From: Hymenobacter sp. BT730
Lineage (GTDB): Bacteria; Bacteroidota; Bacteroidia; Cytophagales; Hymenobacteraceae
Assembly (NCBI RefSeq): GCF_030542105.1
Contig: NZ_JAUOFB010000002.1
Span: forward strand, 434,001-498,000
Direction: 5' to 3'
Length of the DNA: 64,000 bases
A model generated the notes under the pieces. That model made no database searches. It worked only from the letters and a program-made list of their open reading frames with translations, and had not been told where the DNA came from. A program made the translations under genes and the position numbers. Of this stretch, positions 1 through 7,522 are shown in pieces (position 1 is the first letter of the stretch; each line of letters begins with the position of its first letter).

Positions 1-290
1 CGCACTACCTGCTCGGCCACAGGCAGGGAGGTGCCAATGGTGATGATGCGGTCCAGGTCGGCGGCCGTTCCCCCGGGTTCCAGCTTGGCGCCTTCAGCTA
101 CAATCTGGTCGGGGTCAGTGCTTTGTGGGGCAGTGGGGTAAAATACAGCCGTCGACTTATATTGATTGGGTAGTAGAAAAGCCACTATGGTGCTCACTAT
201 CAGCGTAAGGAGCAGAGCCCGCAAAACGGGCTTTTTCCAACGGCTGAGCAGCGGCCATAAATGCAGAAGCGAATAGGAAGAATCGGGCAT
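1..290 (-). CDS. Wzz-like polysaccharide chain-length protein, N-terminal part (cut by left edge)
   Basis: An ATG at 290 opens a minus-strand frame that stays open to the window edge (about 96 residues). The visible part starts MPDSSYSLLHLWPLLSRW, then has one hydrophobic segment (about residues 22-40) ending in FLLPNQYKSTA. A short cytosolic N-terminus, one membrane helix and a P-x-x-Y-x-S-x-A motif just after it is the classic start of Wzz/GumC-type chain-length proteins of the inner membrane. It is divergent from the flippase gene at 433, which fits a surface-polysaccharide locus. The rest of the protein lies outside the window, so whether it carries a tyrosine-kinase domain cannot be seen. 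Confidence 0.75.
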   Translation of the reverse strand, partial: MPDSSYSLLHLWPLLSRWKKPVLRALLLTLIVSTIVAFLLPNQYKSTAVFYPTAPQSTDPDQIVAEGAKLEPGGTAADLDRIITIGTSLPVAEQVV

Positions 291-432
291 AGAGACAAAA
301 ATACAATTATCGGGTAGCAAAGGCCGCATTTATCCGGCCAGGACAGGGAATAGCATTTCGTGGGCAGAAAAGCGCTGGGCCGGCTGCTGCGGAAAAATAG
401 CAGAAGAATCGTATAGGGCCGAAAAATACACA

Positions 433-1899
433 TTGTTCGGTGCCAATCGTATTTTTGCCATCCACTCAGCCGACAGTCGCATCAAAAAATTTTTAGGAAA
501 TATCAGCTTCGTCGTGCTGCTCAACCTGTTGGTAAAACCCGGCTGGGTTGTGGTGGAAAACCTGGTGCAGGACCGCCTGGGGCACGCGGCCTTTGGTACA
601 TTTACCGCCCTGTATGCGCTTACACTCATCTTTGCCTCGGTTTCTGATCTGGGTATGACGCAGCACGCCACCAAGCGGGTGGCCGCCGATTCTACATTTC
701 TGCCGGAGTATTTCCCCACCATTCTGCCCCTGAAAGGCTGGCTTTCCCTAGGTTTCCTGGGGCTTATTGTCGCCACCGGTTTTGTGCTGGGCTACCGCGG
801 GCATACGCTCACCCTCCTGGCGCTAACCGGTGCCGGGTTGCTGCTGATGCAATACACGCAGTTTTTGCGCGGTACGTTGCAGGCCAGCCAACGCTTTAAT
901 ACCGACGCCCTGCTCTCGGTGCTGGAGAAAGTGCTGCTGCTGGCACTAGTGCTACTGCTGCTGCCAGTCGGCCTTACCCTGGATAGCTATATCAGTGCCC
1001 GGGCGGTGGCCACGCTGCTCACCTTTATAGTACTCTATATATTGGTATCGAGGCTGTTTGGGTGGCAGCGCTACCGGCTGCGCTGGCAGCAGGCCCGCTC
1101 GGTACTGAAGCAAAGCCTGCCGTTCGCCCTTATTACGCTGCTGTATGGCCTGAACGAGCGGATTGATATGGTGATGCTGGAGCGGCTGGCTTCGCCGCAG
1201 GAAGCTGGCTACTACGCCGGCGCCTACCGCTGGGTAGATGCCGTGATGATGTACCTCTGGACGGTGCTGCCGCTGTTTTTTGCCAAGTTTGCCTATGCCA
1301 GCGCGCGCCCCTTGGAGCAGCGTCAGCTACTATGGTTTGGGCAGCGCATTGTTACGGTGCCCATGCTTTTTGTATGTGCCTTTGTTTTGTTCCGGGGAGA
1401 AGTGCTGTTTTGGCAGTTCACGCACAGCTCTGCCGCCGAAATAGCACACATGGCTTTCTGCCTGAAAGTGCTGTTTGTGAACGTACTGGTGCACGCTTTT
1501 TTTGCCATCTACAGTACACTGCTCACCAGCAGCAACCAGGAGCGTGCCGTAAGTGCCCTGGTAGCCGGCAGTATTGTGCTGAATGTGGGTCTGAATGTGT
1601 TGCTGCTACCTCGTTTTGGGGCAACCGCGGCCGCGCTTAATACGCTTTGGTGCGCATTGTTTGTGTCGATTGGCTACCTGTTTTTAGTGCGGGGGCGGGC
1701 CCGGGTTGCTATTCCATGGGCGTTGCTGGGCCGTTTGGCGCTGGCTTTTGGCTTACTGTGCGCAACCTGGTATGGGCTGCAGATGTGGCTGCAACAGTGG
1801 TTATTAGAATCCATTGGTGCGGGGTTGGCCTTCGGCCTTATTCTGCTGCTGCTCCAAATAGTGAAAGTAGGGGAGATACGCGCCCTTTTGCGCCGCTGA
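433..1899 (+). CDS. Polysaccharide flippase (Wzx/RfbX-like, MOP superfamily)
   Basis: A 488-residue, very hydrophobic protein with about 12-14 predicted membrane segments, the usual size and shape of O-antigen/exopolysaccharide flippases, which move lipid-linked sugar units across the inner membrane. The N-terminal region (FLGNISFVVLLNLLVKPGW) followed by G-x-x-x-F-G-x-F is typical of Bacteroidota members. The start is uncertain: the frame is open upstream, and the TTG at 433 is the best available initiator because no in-frame ATG lies before the first membrane segment. It is divergent from the Wzz-like gene, and the GT4 glycosyltransferase begins 94 bases downstream on the same strand. Assignment is by fold and context; the sugar is unknown. 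Confidence 0.82.
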   Translation: MFGANRIFAIHSADSRIKKFLGNISFVVLLNLLVKPGWVVVENLVQDRLGHAAFGTFTALYALTLIFASVSDLGMTQHATKRVAADSTFLPEYFPTILPLKGWLSLGFLGLIVATGFVLGYRGHTLTLLALTGAGLLLMQYTQFLRGTLQASQRFNTDALLSVLEKVLLLALVLLLLPVGLTLDSYISARAVATLLTFIVLYILVSRLFGWQRYRLRWQQARSVLKQSLPFALITLLYGLNERIDMVMLERLASPQEAGYYAGAYRWVDAVMMYLWTVLPLFFAKFAYASARPLEQRQLLWFGQRIVTVPMLFVCAFVLFRGEVLFWQFTHSSAAEIAHMAFCLKVLFVNVLVHAFFAIYSTLLTSSNQERAVSALVAGSIVLNVGLNVLLLPRFGATAAALNTLWCALFVSIGYLFLVRGRARVAIPWALLGRLALAFGLLCATWYGLQMWLQQWLLESIGAGLAFGLILLLLQIVKVGEIRALLRR

Positions 1900-1993
1900 G
1901 CTTCCCGGTAGGGTACCGCTAACGGCCGGCATACCTGCGTGAGCGGCTGATTGTCTATTTTGCCGCTCTTTCACTCCCCAATCCTTCCCGCTC

Positions 1994-3124
1994 GTGCACA
2001 TTGCCGTCAACACCCGTTTCCTGCTGCCCGGCGACAAGCTGGAAGGCATCGGGCGTTTTACTTTTGAAACGCTGCAGCGGCTGGTACGGCAACATCCCGA
2101 ACACACGTTTCATTTTCTGTTTGATCGGGACTATGATAAGCGTTACCTGTTTGGCCCCAACGTGGTGCCGCATGTGCTCTACCCACCGGCCCGGCATCCG
2201 TTTCTATATGTGCTGTGGTTTGAAGTAGCCGTAGCAGCGTGGCTGTTGCGCTTCCGCCCGGCTGTATTGCTCAGCCCCGATGGCTATACCACACTGAATA
2301 CCAGCGTGCCCCGCATTACGGTTATTCACGACCTCGCTTTCGAGCACTTTCCGCAAGATGTAGCCCCCCTGCAAAGGTGGTATTACCACTACTTTGCGCC
2401 GCGCTTTGCCCGGGCCTCCGCTCGGGTGGTAGCCGTATCCGAAGCTACCCGTCAGGACCTCATCCATACCTACCAGGTACCCACTGACCGCATCCGGGTA
2501 GTATATAATGCTGCCGACGACCATTTTCAGCCCCAATTACCCCAGGATCAACAGGATACGCGGGACCGGTTTAGCGCGGGTAAACCCTACTTCCTGTTTG
2601 TAGGTGCCCTGCAGCCGCGCAAGAATTTGGTGAATCTGCTGCAGGCTTTTGATGAGTTTAAGGCGCGCACCGGCTCCTCCGCCAAGCTCCTTATTGTAGG
2701 CCGTACCGCTTGGCAGGCCGGGCCTATTTTCGAGGTATACCGCGAGTTACAGTACCGCCGCGACGTGCACCTTACCGGCCGCGTCACTGATGCCGAATTG
2801 GTGCAGCTCTATGCTGCTGCTCTGGCCACCACTTACGTGCCTTATTTCGAAGGCTTCGGCATTCCTATCATCGAAGCCCAGGCCTGTGGCTGCCCGGTTA
2901 TTACGTCCAACTGCAGCTCATTGCCCGAGGTAGCCGGCGGCGCTGCCCAACTGGTAGATCCATTTTCGGTAGAATCCATTGCCGATGGCCTGGAGTTGGT
3001 ACATAACTCCGCCACCCGCCGTCAGGAGCTAATATGTTTGGGGCATCAAAATACCAAGCGGTTTTCCTGGGACCAAAGTGCCAATACGCTCTGGCAGATA
3101 TTGCTGGAGGTGACCAATAAGTAA
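1994..3124 (+). CDS. Glycosyltransferase, GT4-type (GT-B fold)
   Basis: A 376-residue protein with two Rossmann-like halves. The N-terminal half starts HIAVNTRFLLPG and has an IG-R-F/T motif for the acceptor side. The C-terminal half has FVGALQPRKNL, LLIVGRTAW and the donor-binding E-x7-E motif in EGFGIPIIEAQACGCPV, followed by SLPEVAG. This is the retaining GT4 pattern that uses a nucleotide-activated sugar. The first codon is GTG at 1994, chosen because the first beta strand starts right there. It lies between the flippase and the deacetylase in the same direction, so it probably adds a sugar to the repeat unit of the envelope polysaccharide. Donor and linkage cannot be told from the sequence. 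Confidence 0.88.
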   Translation: MHIAVNTRFLLPGDKLEGIGRFTFETLQRLVRQHPEHTFHFLFDRDYDKRYLFGPNVVPHVLYPPARHPFLYVLWFEVAVAAWLLRFRPAVLLSPDGYTTLNTSVPRITVIHDLAFEHFPQDVAPLQRWYYHYFAPRFARASARVVAVSEATRQDLIHTYQVPTDRIRVVYNAADDHFQPQLPQDQQDTRDRFSAGKPYFLFVGALQPRKNLVNLLQAFDEFKARTGSSAKLLIVGRTAWQAGPIFEVYRELQYRRDVHLTGRVTDAELVQLYAAALATTYVPYFEGFGIPIIEAQACGCPVITSNCSSLPEVAGGAAQLVDPFSVESIADGLELVHNSATRRQELICLGHQNTKRFSWDQSANTLWQILLEVTNK

Positions 3125-3198
3125 ATAATGAGAAGAATCTCGCATTGATCGGGCAACGGTAGAGCGAAAGCAAAACGGTTCCATAGCCCAGCCTGCAG

Positions 3199-3206
3199 TA
3201 TCTTCG
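3199..3206 (+). promoter_or_regulatory. Candidate -7 promoter element upstream of the deacetylase
   Basis: TATCTTCG matches the Bacteroidota -7 consensus TAnnTTTG at seven of eight positions and sits 53 bases before the ATG at 3259. No clear -33 TTG is seen at the usual distance, so this is tentative. Confidence 0.3.
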
Positions 3207-3258
3207 TCCTGTCAAACGTTGTTTGATATCGTAATTCAGCTTTCAGAACTCGAAAATC

Positions 3259-3894
3259 ATGCGTTTACACCGAATGCCAGCCCCTATGCGCCGCCTGTTG
3301 CCGGAAGCGCTCTGGGAGATGCCGGTAGGCGGAGAAAAGGTGCTGTATCTGACCTTTGACGACGGCCCCATTCCCGAAGAAACGCCCTTTGTACTGGAGC
3401 AGCTGACCCTTTTTAACGCGCAGGGTACCTTTTTTTGCGTAGGCGAAAACCTGGTGCGCCACCCCGATATTGCCCGCCAGGTGCTGGCCGCCGGCCACCG
3501 TCTGGCCAATCATACCTTCCACCACCTCAGCGGCTGGACCGCCTCCCGCCTCGAGTATTTGGCTGATGTAACGCGCTGCCAGCAGGCCCTGGATGCTGTG
3601 CTGCCTGCCCCCGAGGCCCGGCCTTTGCTGCGCCCGCCCTATGGCCGCATTACCATCCCGCTGGCCCGCCACTTGCACGCCACCCACCAGCTGGTTATGT
3701 GGGACGTCCTCACCTGCGACTACGACGCCACATACGATTCCGAGGAGTGCTTAAACACGTCCATCAGCCTAACCAAGCCCGGCTCTATTGTGGTGTTTCA
3801 CGACAGCCTGAAAGCCAGCCGCAACCTGCGCTATGTACTGCCGCGCTACCTGGCCCACTTTGCGGCGTTGGGGTATCAGTTTGCCGCTTTATAA
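3259..3894 (+). CDS. Polysaccharide deacetylase (NodB/CE4 family)
   Basis: A 211-residue protein built almost entirely of a NodB homology domain. Motif 1 is LTFDDGP (D34, D35: catalytic base and metal ligand), motif 2 is NHTFHH (H85 and H89, metal ligands), and motif 3 is RPPYGR, with VVFHDS near the end supplying the late His. These enzymes remove N- or O-acetyl groups from sugars using a divalent metal. No signal peptide is evident, so it may act in the cytoplasm or be exported by an unknown route. It ends 10 bases before the GT2 gene, indicating co-transcription and a role in modifying the same polysaccharide or peptidoglycan. Confidence 0.9.
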   Translation: MRLHRMPAPMRRLLPEALWEMPVGGEKVLYLTFDDGPIPEETPFVLEQLTLFNAQGTFFCVGENLVRHPDIARQVLAAGHRLANHTFHHLSGWTASRLEYLADVTRCQQALDAVLPAPEARPLLRPPYGRITIPLARHLHATHQLVMWDVLTCDYDATYDSEECLNTSISLTKPGSIVVFHDSLKASRNLRYVLPRYLAHFAALGYQFAAL

Positions 3895-3904
3895 TTTCGG
3901 GCTG

Positions 3905-5008
3905 ATGGTCACGGCTCTCACGCTGTATCTGGCGGTTTGGTTTCTGATCCTGAGCGTGTCCACGCTGTTGTTTGCGCTACGCCGCAGTCCGGCTCCGGAG
4001 CCGTTGCCCAACCCGTTGCCACGCGTGAGCATCCTCATTGCCGCCCGTAATGAAGAAGCCGCCATTGGCCGCTGCCTTCACCATATTCGCCAGCTTCACT
4101 ACCCACCCGAACTGGTGGAAGTGCTGGTAGGTGATGATGCTTCTTCAGACCGCACCCGCACCCTGGCCGAGCGGGCTATGCAGGACTACGCGGGCACCTT
4201 TCGCTGCGTGCCTATCACCGATACCATGGGCACGGCATTGGGCAAGGCCAACGTACTGGCCCACCTGGCCCGCCTCGCCACCACAGAATATTTCTTTATT
4301 ACCGATGCTGACATAGCTGTGCCCACCTCCTGGCTAACAGGGTTGTTGGTACACGCGCAGCCCAGGGTAGGCACCGTCACCGGCCTCACATTGGTGGAAG
4401 GTCCGCGCCTGTTCGATCAGCTGCAGGGGCTGGACTGGCTGCTGTCTTTGGGATTAGTACAGGTGGTGTCTGATTTAGGTCGGCCGGTTACGGCTATGGG
4501 TAACAACATGCTGATAACCCGCACCGCCTACGAAGCCACCGGCGGCTACGAGCGGCTGCCATTTTCAGTAACAGAAGATTATGAGCTTTTCCAGGCCGTG
4601 CTGCAGCAGGGTTTCAGCTTCCGCAATGTATTTAGGCCCGAAGTGCTGGCCGAATCCCTACCCATGCCATCCGTCAGCCTACTGCTGCACCAGCGCCGCC
4701 GCTGGCTGCGTGGGGTAGAAGGCCTACCATGGTGGTTGCAGGCTGGCTTGTTGGTGTATGCCGGTTTCTATCCGGCACTGCTGGTGCTGGCCTTGGTGGT
4801 TGGGCCCCTAGCCGCGCTGGTAGTTTTAGGCGCGAAAATGCTTTTACAAGGTGTGTTGGCGGCGCTCTGTTTTCATCGGGTTGGTCGGCGTGCTCCCTTA
4901 CGGCTGCTTCCGTTGTTCGAATTCTACACGCTGGGGCTTACCGTTAGCTTGGGGCTGTTTCGGCTACTGCCCATCCGGTTTGAGTGGAAAGGCCGCCAAT
5001 ATAAGTAG
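3905..5008 (+). CDS. Membrane-anchored glycosyltransferase family 2
   Basis: A 367-residue protein starting at the ATG at 3905 (MVTALTLYLAVWF); a longer frame opens upstream but would overlap the deacetylase. It has an N-terminal membrane helix, then a GT-A domain: VSILIAARNEEAAIGRCL, VGDDASSDRT, the metal-binding D-x-D-like FITDADIAVP, GNNMLITRTAY, and the acceptor-site RRRWLRG (QxxRW-like) motif. It ends with three or four hydrophobic helices. This is the layout of processive or lipid-linked GT2 enzymes. It is the last gene of the polysaccharide run. Confidence 0.88.
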   Translation: MVTALTLYLAVWFLILSVSTLLFALRRSPAPEPLPNPLPRVSILIAARNEEAAIGRCLHHIRQLHYPPELVEVLVGDDASSDRTRTLAERAMQDYAGTFRCVPITDTMGTALGKANVLAHLARLATTEYFFITDADIAVPTSWLTGLLVHAQPRVGTVTGLTLVEGPRLFDQLQGLDWLLSLGLVQVVSDLGRPVTAMGNNMLITRTAYEATGGYERLPFSVTEDYELFQAVLQQGFSFRNVFRPEVLAESLPMPSVSLLLHQRRRWLRGVEGLPWWLQAGLLVYAGFYPALLVLALVVGPLAALVVLGAKMLLQGVLAALCFHRVGRRAPLRLLPLFEFYTLGLTVSLGLFRLLPIRFEWKGRQYK

Positions 5009-5022
5009 GGGAGATATCGACT

Positions 5023-5104
5023 CTATAAAGTGTGGCGACACGGAAGTATTAATCGGTTTGTCATGCTGAGCGCAGTTGACTCTTCACTTTATAGCTTCGT
5101 GTCC
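5023..5104. repeat. Intergenic inverted-repeat patch
   Basis: The ten bases at 5023-5032 (CTATAAAGTG) recur as a perfect reverse complement at 5085-5094, and GACACGGAAG at 5037-5046 is nearly complemented by CTTCGTGTCC at 5095-5104. The order is not nested, so this is not a simple hairpin. The patch also contains GTCATGCTGAGCG, a string that I associate with dispersed intergenic repeats in related genomes. It may be a degenerate mobile repeat. Confidence 0.35.
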
Positions 5105-5125
5105 ATGATTCGTCTGCTCGTCGTC

Positions 5126-5133
5126 TACCTTCG
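5126..5133 (+). promoter_or_regulatory. Candidate -7 promoter element for tatD
   Basis: TACCTTCG agrees with TAnnTTTG at seven of eight positions and lies 42 bases before the tatD ATG at 5176, in otherwise non-coding sequence. No convincing -33 element is visible. Confidence 0.3.
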
Positions 5134-5175
5134 CAAAATCAAATTCGCTTACTACTGCTTTTGATACCATAAACT

Positions 5176-5943
5176 ATGCACCTCACTGATTCGCACGCCC
5201 ACGTCTATTCCGAGCAGTTTAAAACCGACCGTGACGATATGCTGCACCGCGCCCTGGAGGCCAGCGTGAGCACCATCGTCATGCCCAACATTGATCACAC
5301 CAGCATTGATGTGATGCTGGAAACCGAAGCCCGCTTTCCGCAGCTGTGCTTTGCCATGATGGGCCTGCATCCGTGCTCTGTGAATAAAGACTTTGAGCGG
5401 GAACTGTATCTGGTGGAAGAATGGCTGGGCAAGCGGCCGTTTGCGGCGGTAGGGGAGTGCGGCATTGATCTGTATTGGGACAAAACCACCTTAGGCTGGC
5501 AGCAGGAAGCCCTGCGGGTGCAGATTCAGTTGGCCAAGCAGCACAAGCTTCCGCTCGTACTCCACACCCGCGACGCCTTTCAGGAAACTGCCGAGCTGGT
5601 AGAAGCCGCCCAGGACGGCACCCTGCAGGGGGTGTTCCACTGCTTTTCCGGCTCCCGAACCGAGGCGGAGCGGGTAATCAAAATGGGCTTCAAGCTGGGA
5701 ATAGGGGGAGTGGCTACGTTCAAAAACGGTGGCTTGGATCAGGTGCTGCCAGGCCTGGAATTAGAGCATCTACTGCTGGAAACCGACTGCCCGTATCTGG
5801 CGCCGGTGCCGCACCGCGGTAAGCGCAACGAACCCGCTTACCTGCCGCTAATAGCCCGCCGCGTAGCCGAAATGCTGGGCCGGGAAGTGGAAGAAGTAGC
5901 CGAGGCCACCACCCGCAACGCACAGGCCTTGTTTAGCCTCTAG
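5176..5943 (+). CDS. tatD: TatD family metal-dependent hydrolase (housekeeping type)
   Basis: A 255-residue TIM-barrel hydrolase of usual TatD length. Metal-site residues are present in order: H7 and H9 in TDSHAHVYS, the Glu in VGECGIDLYWD, His in LVLHTRDAF, His in VFHCFSGS, and Asp in LLETDCPYLAPVPHRG. TatD proteins are cytoplasmic Mg-dependent 3'-5' exonucleases/DNases linked to repair and RNA quality control. This copy follows the canonical motif set and differs clearly from the second TatD-like protein at 11945, which belongs to the ebo cluster. The asparaginase gene follows on the same strand. Confidence 0.92.
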   Translation: MHLTDSHAHVYSEQFKTDRDDMLHRALEASVSTIVMPNIDHTSIDVMLETEARFPQLCFAMMGLHPCSVNKDFERELYLVEEWLGKRPFAAVGECGIDLYWDKTTLGWQQEALRVQIQLAKQHKLPLVLHTRDAFQETAELVEAAQDGTLQGVFHCFSGSRTEAERVIKMGFKLGIGGVATFKNGGLDQVLPGLELEHLLLETDCPYLAPVPHRGKRNEPAYLPLIARRVAEMLGREVEEVAEATTRNAQALFSL

Positions 5944-6095
5944 CAAAAGTTGCACGACGGCGTGGGAAAAGCGTGGGCAAAGCCCTAGCTTGCCAATTCG
6001 CCGGGCCTACCCACCCGGCGCAAATTGCCACCTGCTTTCCCACTTCCACCACCCACGCGCTGCCGGGCTTTGTCCGGCCCTGTTTTCCTGTTCCT

Positions 6096-7169
6096 TTGAA
6101 CCAATTACTGGATATTAACATTGCCGCCCCGGCCGCGCCTGAGGCTTCTTTGCTGCTGATTTACACGGGCGGCACCATTGGCATGGCTTACAACCGCCGC
6201 GGCGAGATGGTGCCCATGGAGTTCAGTAGTATGCTGCGTCTGATGCCCGAGCTGCACCAGTTTAATGTGCGCCTCACGGTCCACAGCCTGGCGCATCCCA
6301 TCGACTCCTCCAACATTGCCCCCTCCGACTGGCTCACGTTGGTAGCGCTTATTGAGCGGAGCTACGAGGCCTATGATGGGTTTGTGATTTTGCACGGCAC
6401 CGATACCATGGCGTATTCGGCCTCCGCCATGAGCTTTTTGCTTGAAAATCTCACTAAGCCCGTCATCTTCACCGGCGCCCAGCTGCCCGTAGGTAAGGTG
6501 CGCACCGATGCCCGCAAAAACCTACTAACTGCCCTGGAATTCGCCGCGGCCCTCGACCCGCAAACCGGCAGGGCGCGGGTGCCGGAAGTGTGCATCTTCT
6601 TCCACAATGTTCTGCTGCGTGGCAACCGTGCCAAGAAGGTAGAAAGTGGCCACTTCAATGCCTTTAAAAGCGAGAACTACCCGCCATTGGCCCGCGCCGG
6701 TATTGATCTGGAATACAATGAGCCCGCCATCCGGACAGCCATACCGCCCGGCCCTACACTCTTTCACCGTCAGTTTGATGACCGGGTAAGCATTCTGAAG
6801 ATGTTTCCTGGGATTAACGAGCGGGTAGTGCGCGCTTCATTGGAAGTACCCGACTTGCGCGGCTGTGTGCTGGAGACCTATGGCTCCGGCAATGCCCCCA
6901 CTGCCCCCTGGTTCACCCAGGCTCTGCGCGATGCCATCGACCGGGGCCTGCACATCCTCAACGTTAGCCAGTGCGACGAAGGCCGCGTGCAGCAGGGCCG
7001 CTACGAAACCAGCGCCCACCTCCGCGACCTGGGCGTCATCGGCGGCGACGACATTACCACCGAAGCAGCCATTACCAAGATGATGTACGTGCTGGGCCAC
7101 CCCCTGACGCCCGCCGAAACCGCCGCCGGCCTCACCCGCGACTTACGCGGCGAAATCTCGCTCGGCTAG
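6096..7169 (+). CDS. Type I L-asparaginase (cytoplasmic form)
   Basis: About 357 residues with both asparaginase signatures: LLIYTGGTIGM (first catalytic Thr) and ILHGTDTMAYSAS (second Thr-Asp pair), plus the Lys in GAQLPVGKVRTDARKN. It converts asparagine to aspartate and ammonia. No signal peptide is present, consistent with the cytosolic type I form. The start is uncertain. A GTG at 5973 would add 41 residues rich in Pro and Cys that look unlike the family, so the TTG at 6096 (LNQLLDINIAAP), shortly before the first strand, is preferred. It follows tatD in the same direction. Confidence 0.85.
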   Translation: MNQLLDINIAAPAAPEASLLLIYTGGTIGMAYNRRGEMVPMEFSSMLRLMPELHQFNVRLTVHSLAHPIDSSNIAPSDWLTLVALIERSYEAYDGFVILHGTDTMAYSASAMSFLLENLTKPVIFTGAQLPVGKVRTDARKNLLTALEFAAALDPQTGRARVPEVCIFFHNVLLRGNRAKKVESGHFNAFKSENYPPLARAGIDLEYNEPAIRTAIPPGPTLFHRQFDDRVSILKMFPGINERVVRASLEVPDLRGCVLETYGSGNAPTAPWFTQALRDAIDRGLHILNVSQCDEGRVQQGRYETSAHLRDLGVIGGDDITTEAAITKMMYVLGHPLTPAETAAGLTRDLRGEISLG

Positions 7170-7222
7170 GGAATACTCGGCAGGAATCGGCCCCGGGGCT
7201 TGCGTATCCCGAAAAAGGGGCG

Positions 7223-7230
7223 TTACTTTG
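7223..7230 (+). promoter_or_regulatory. Candidate -7 element for tRNA-Ser
   Basis: TTACTTTG is a near match to TAnnTTTG and sits 18 bases before the mature tRNA 5' end. Spacing is reasonable for a tRNA promoter with a short leader; the -33 box is not evident. Confidence 0.25.
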
Positions 7231-7248
7231 CCACCGCTTTCCGCATCC

Positions 7249-7336
7249 AGAGAGGTGTCCGAGTGGTTGAAGGAGCACGCCTGGAAAGTGTGTATGGGTC
7301 TAAAGCTCATCGTGGGTTCGAATCCCATCCTCTCTG
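7249..7336 (+). tRNA. tRNA-Ser (anticodon GGA)
   Basis: The acceptor stem AGAGAGG (7249-7255) pairs perfectly with CCTCTCT (7329-7335), followed by G as discriminator. The anticodon stem CACGC/GTGTG encloses the loop CTGGAAA with anticodon GGA at 7283-7285, reading UCC/UCU. A long class II variable arm and a T-arm GTGGGTTCGAATCCCAT complete the cloverleaf. The 88-base length is right for tRNA-Ser. A full CCA is not encoded (GCAAT follows). Confidence 0.95.
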
Positions 7337-7340
7337 CAAT

Positions 7341-7378
7341 AAACCCCGTTTCTGCTTCAGGAACGGGGTTTGTGTTTT
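7341..7378 (+). terminator. Rho-independent terminator after tRNA-Ser
   Basis: AAACCCCGTT pairs with AACGGGGTTT across a loop of about 11 bases and is followed by a T-rich tract (TGTGTTTT), directly after the tRNA. Confidence 0.8.
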
Positions 7379-7522
7379 CAGAACACGCTAAAGCTTAGCA
7401 CTTGGTAATGTGTAAGCAGAAATCAAGCAGCGGAGACAATTTGGGTCGTAGCGGCCGGCTGCCTCTTAGTGATGCAACGTATGGCCGGTAACTTGGTCGT
7501 TGACGGACGCTTCTCTTACTCT

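Noticed and set aside
7143..7328. Minus-strand 61-codon frame across the tRNA
   Set aside because: It covers the tRNA-Ser gene, whose cloverleaf is unambiguous.
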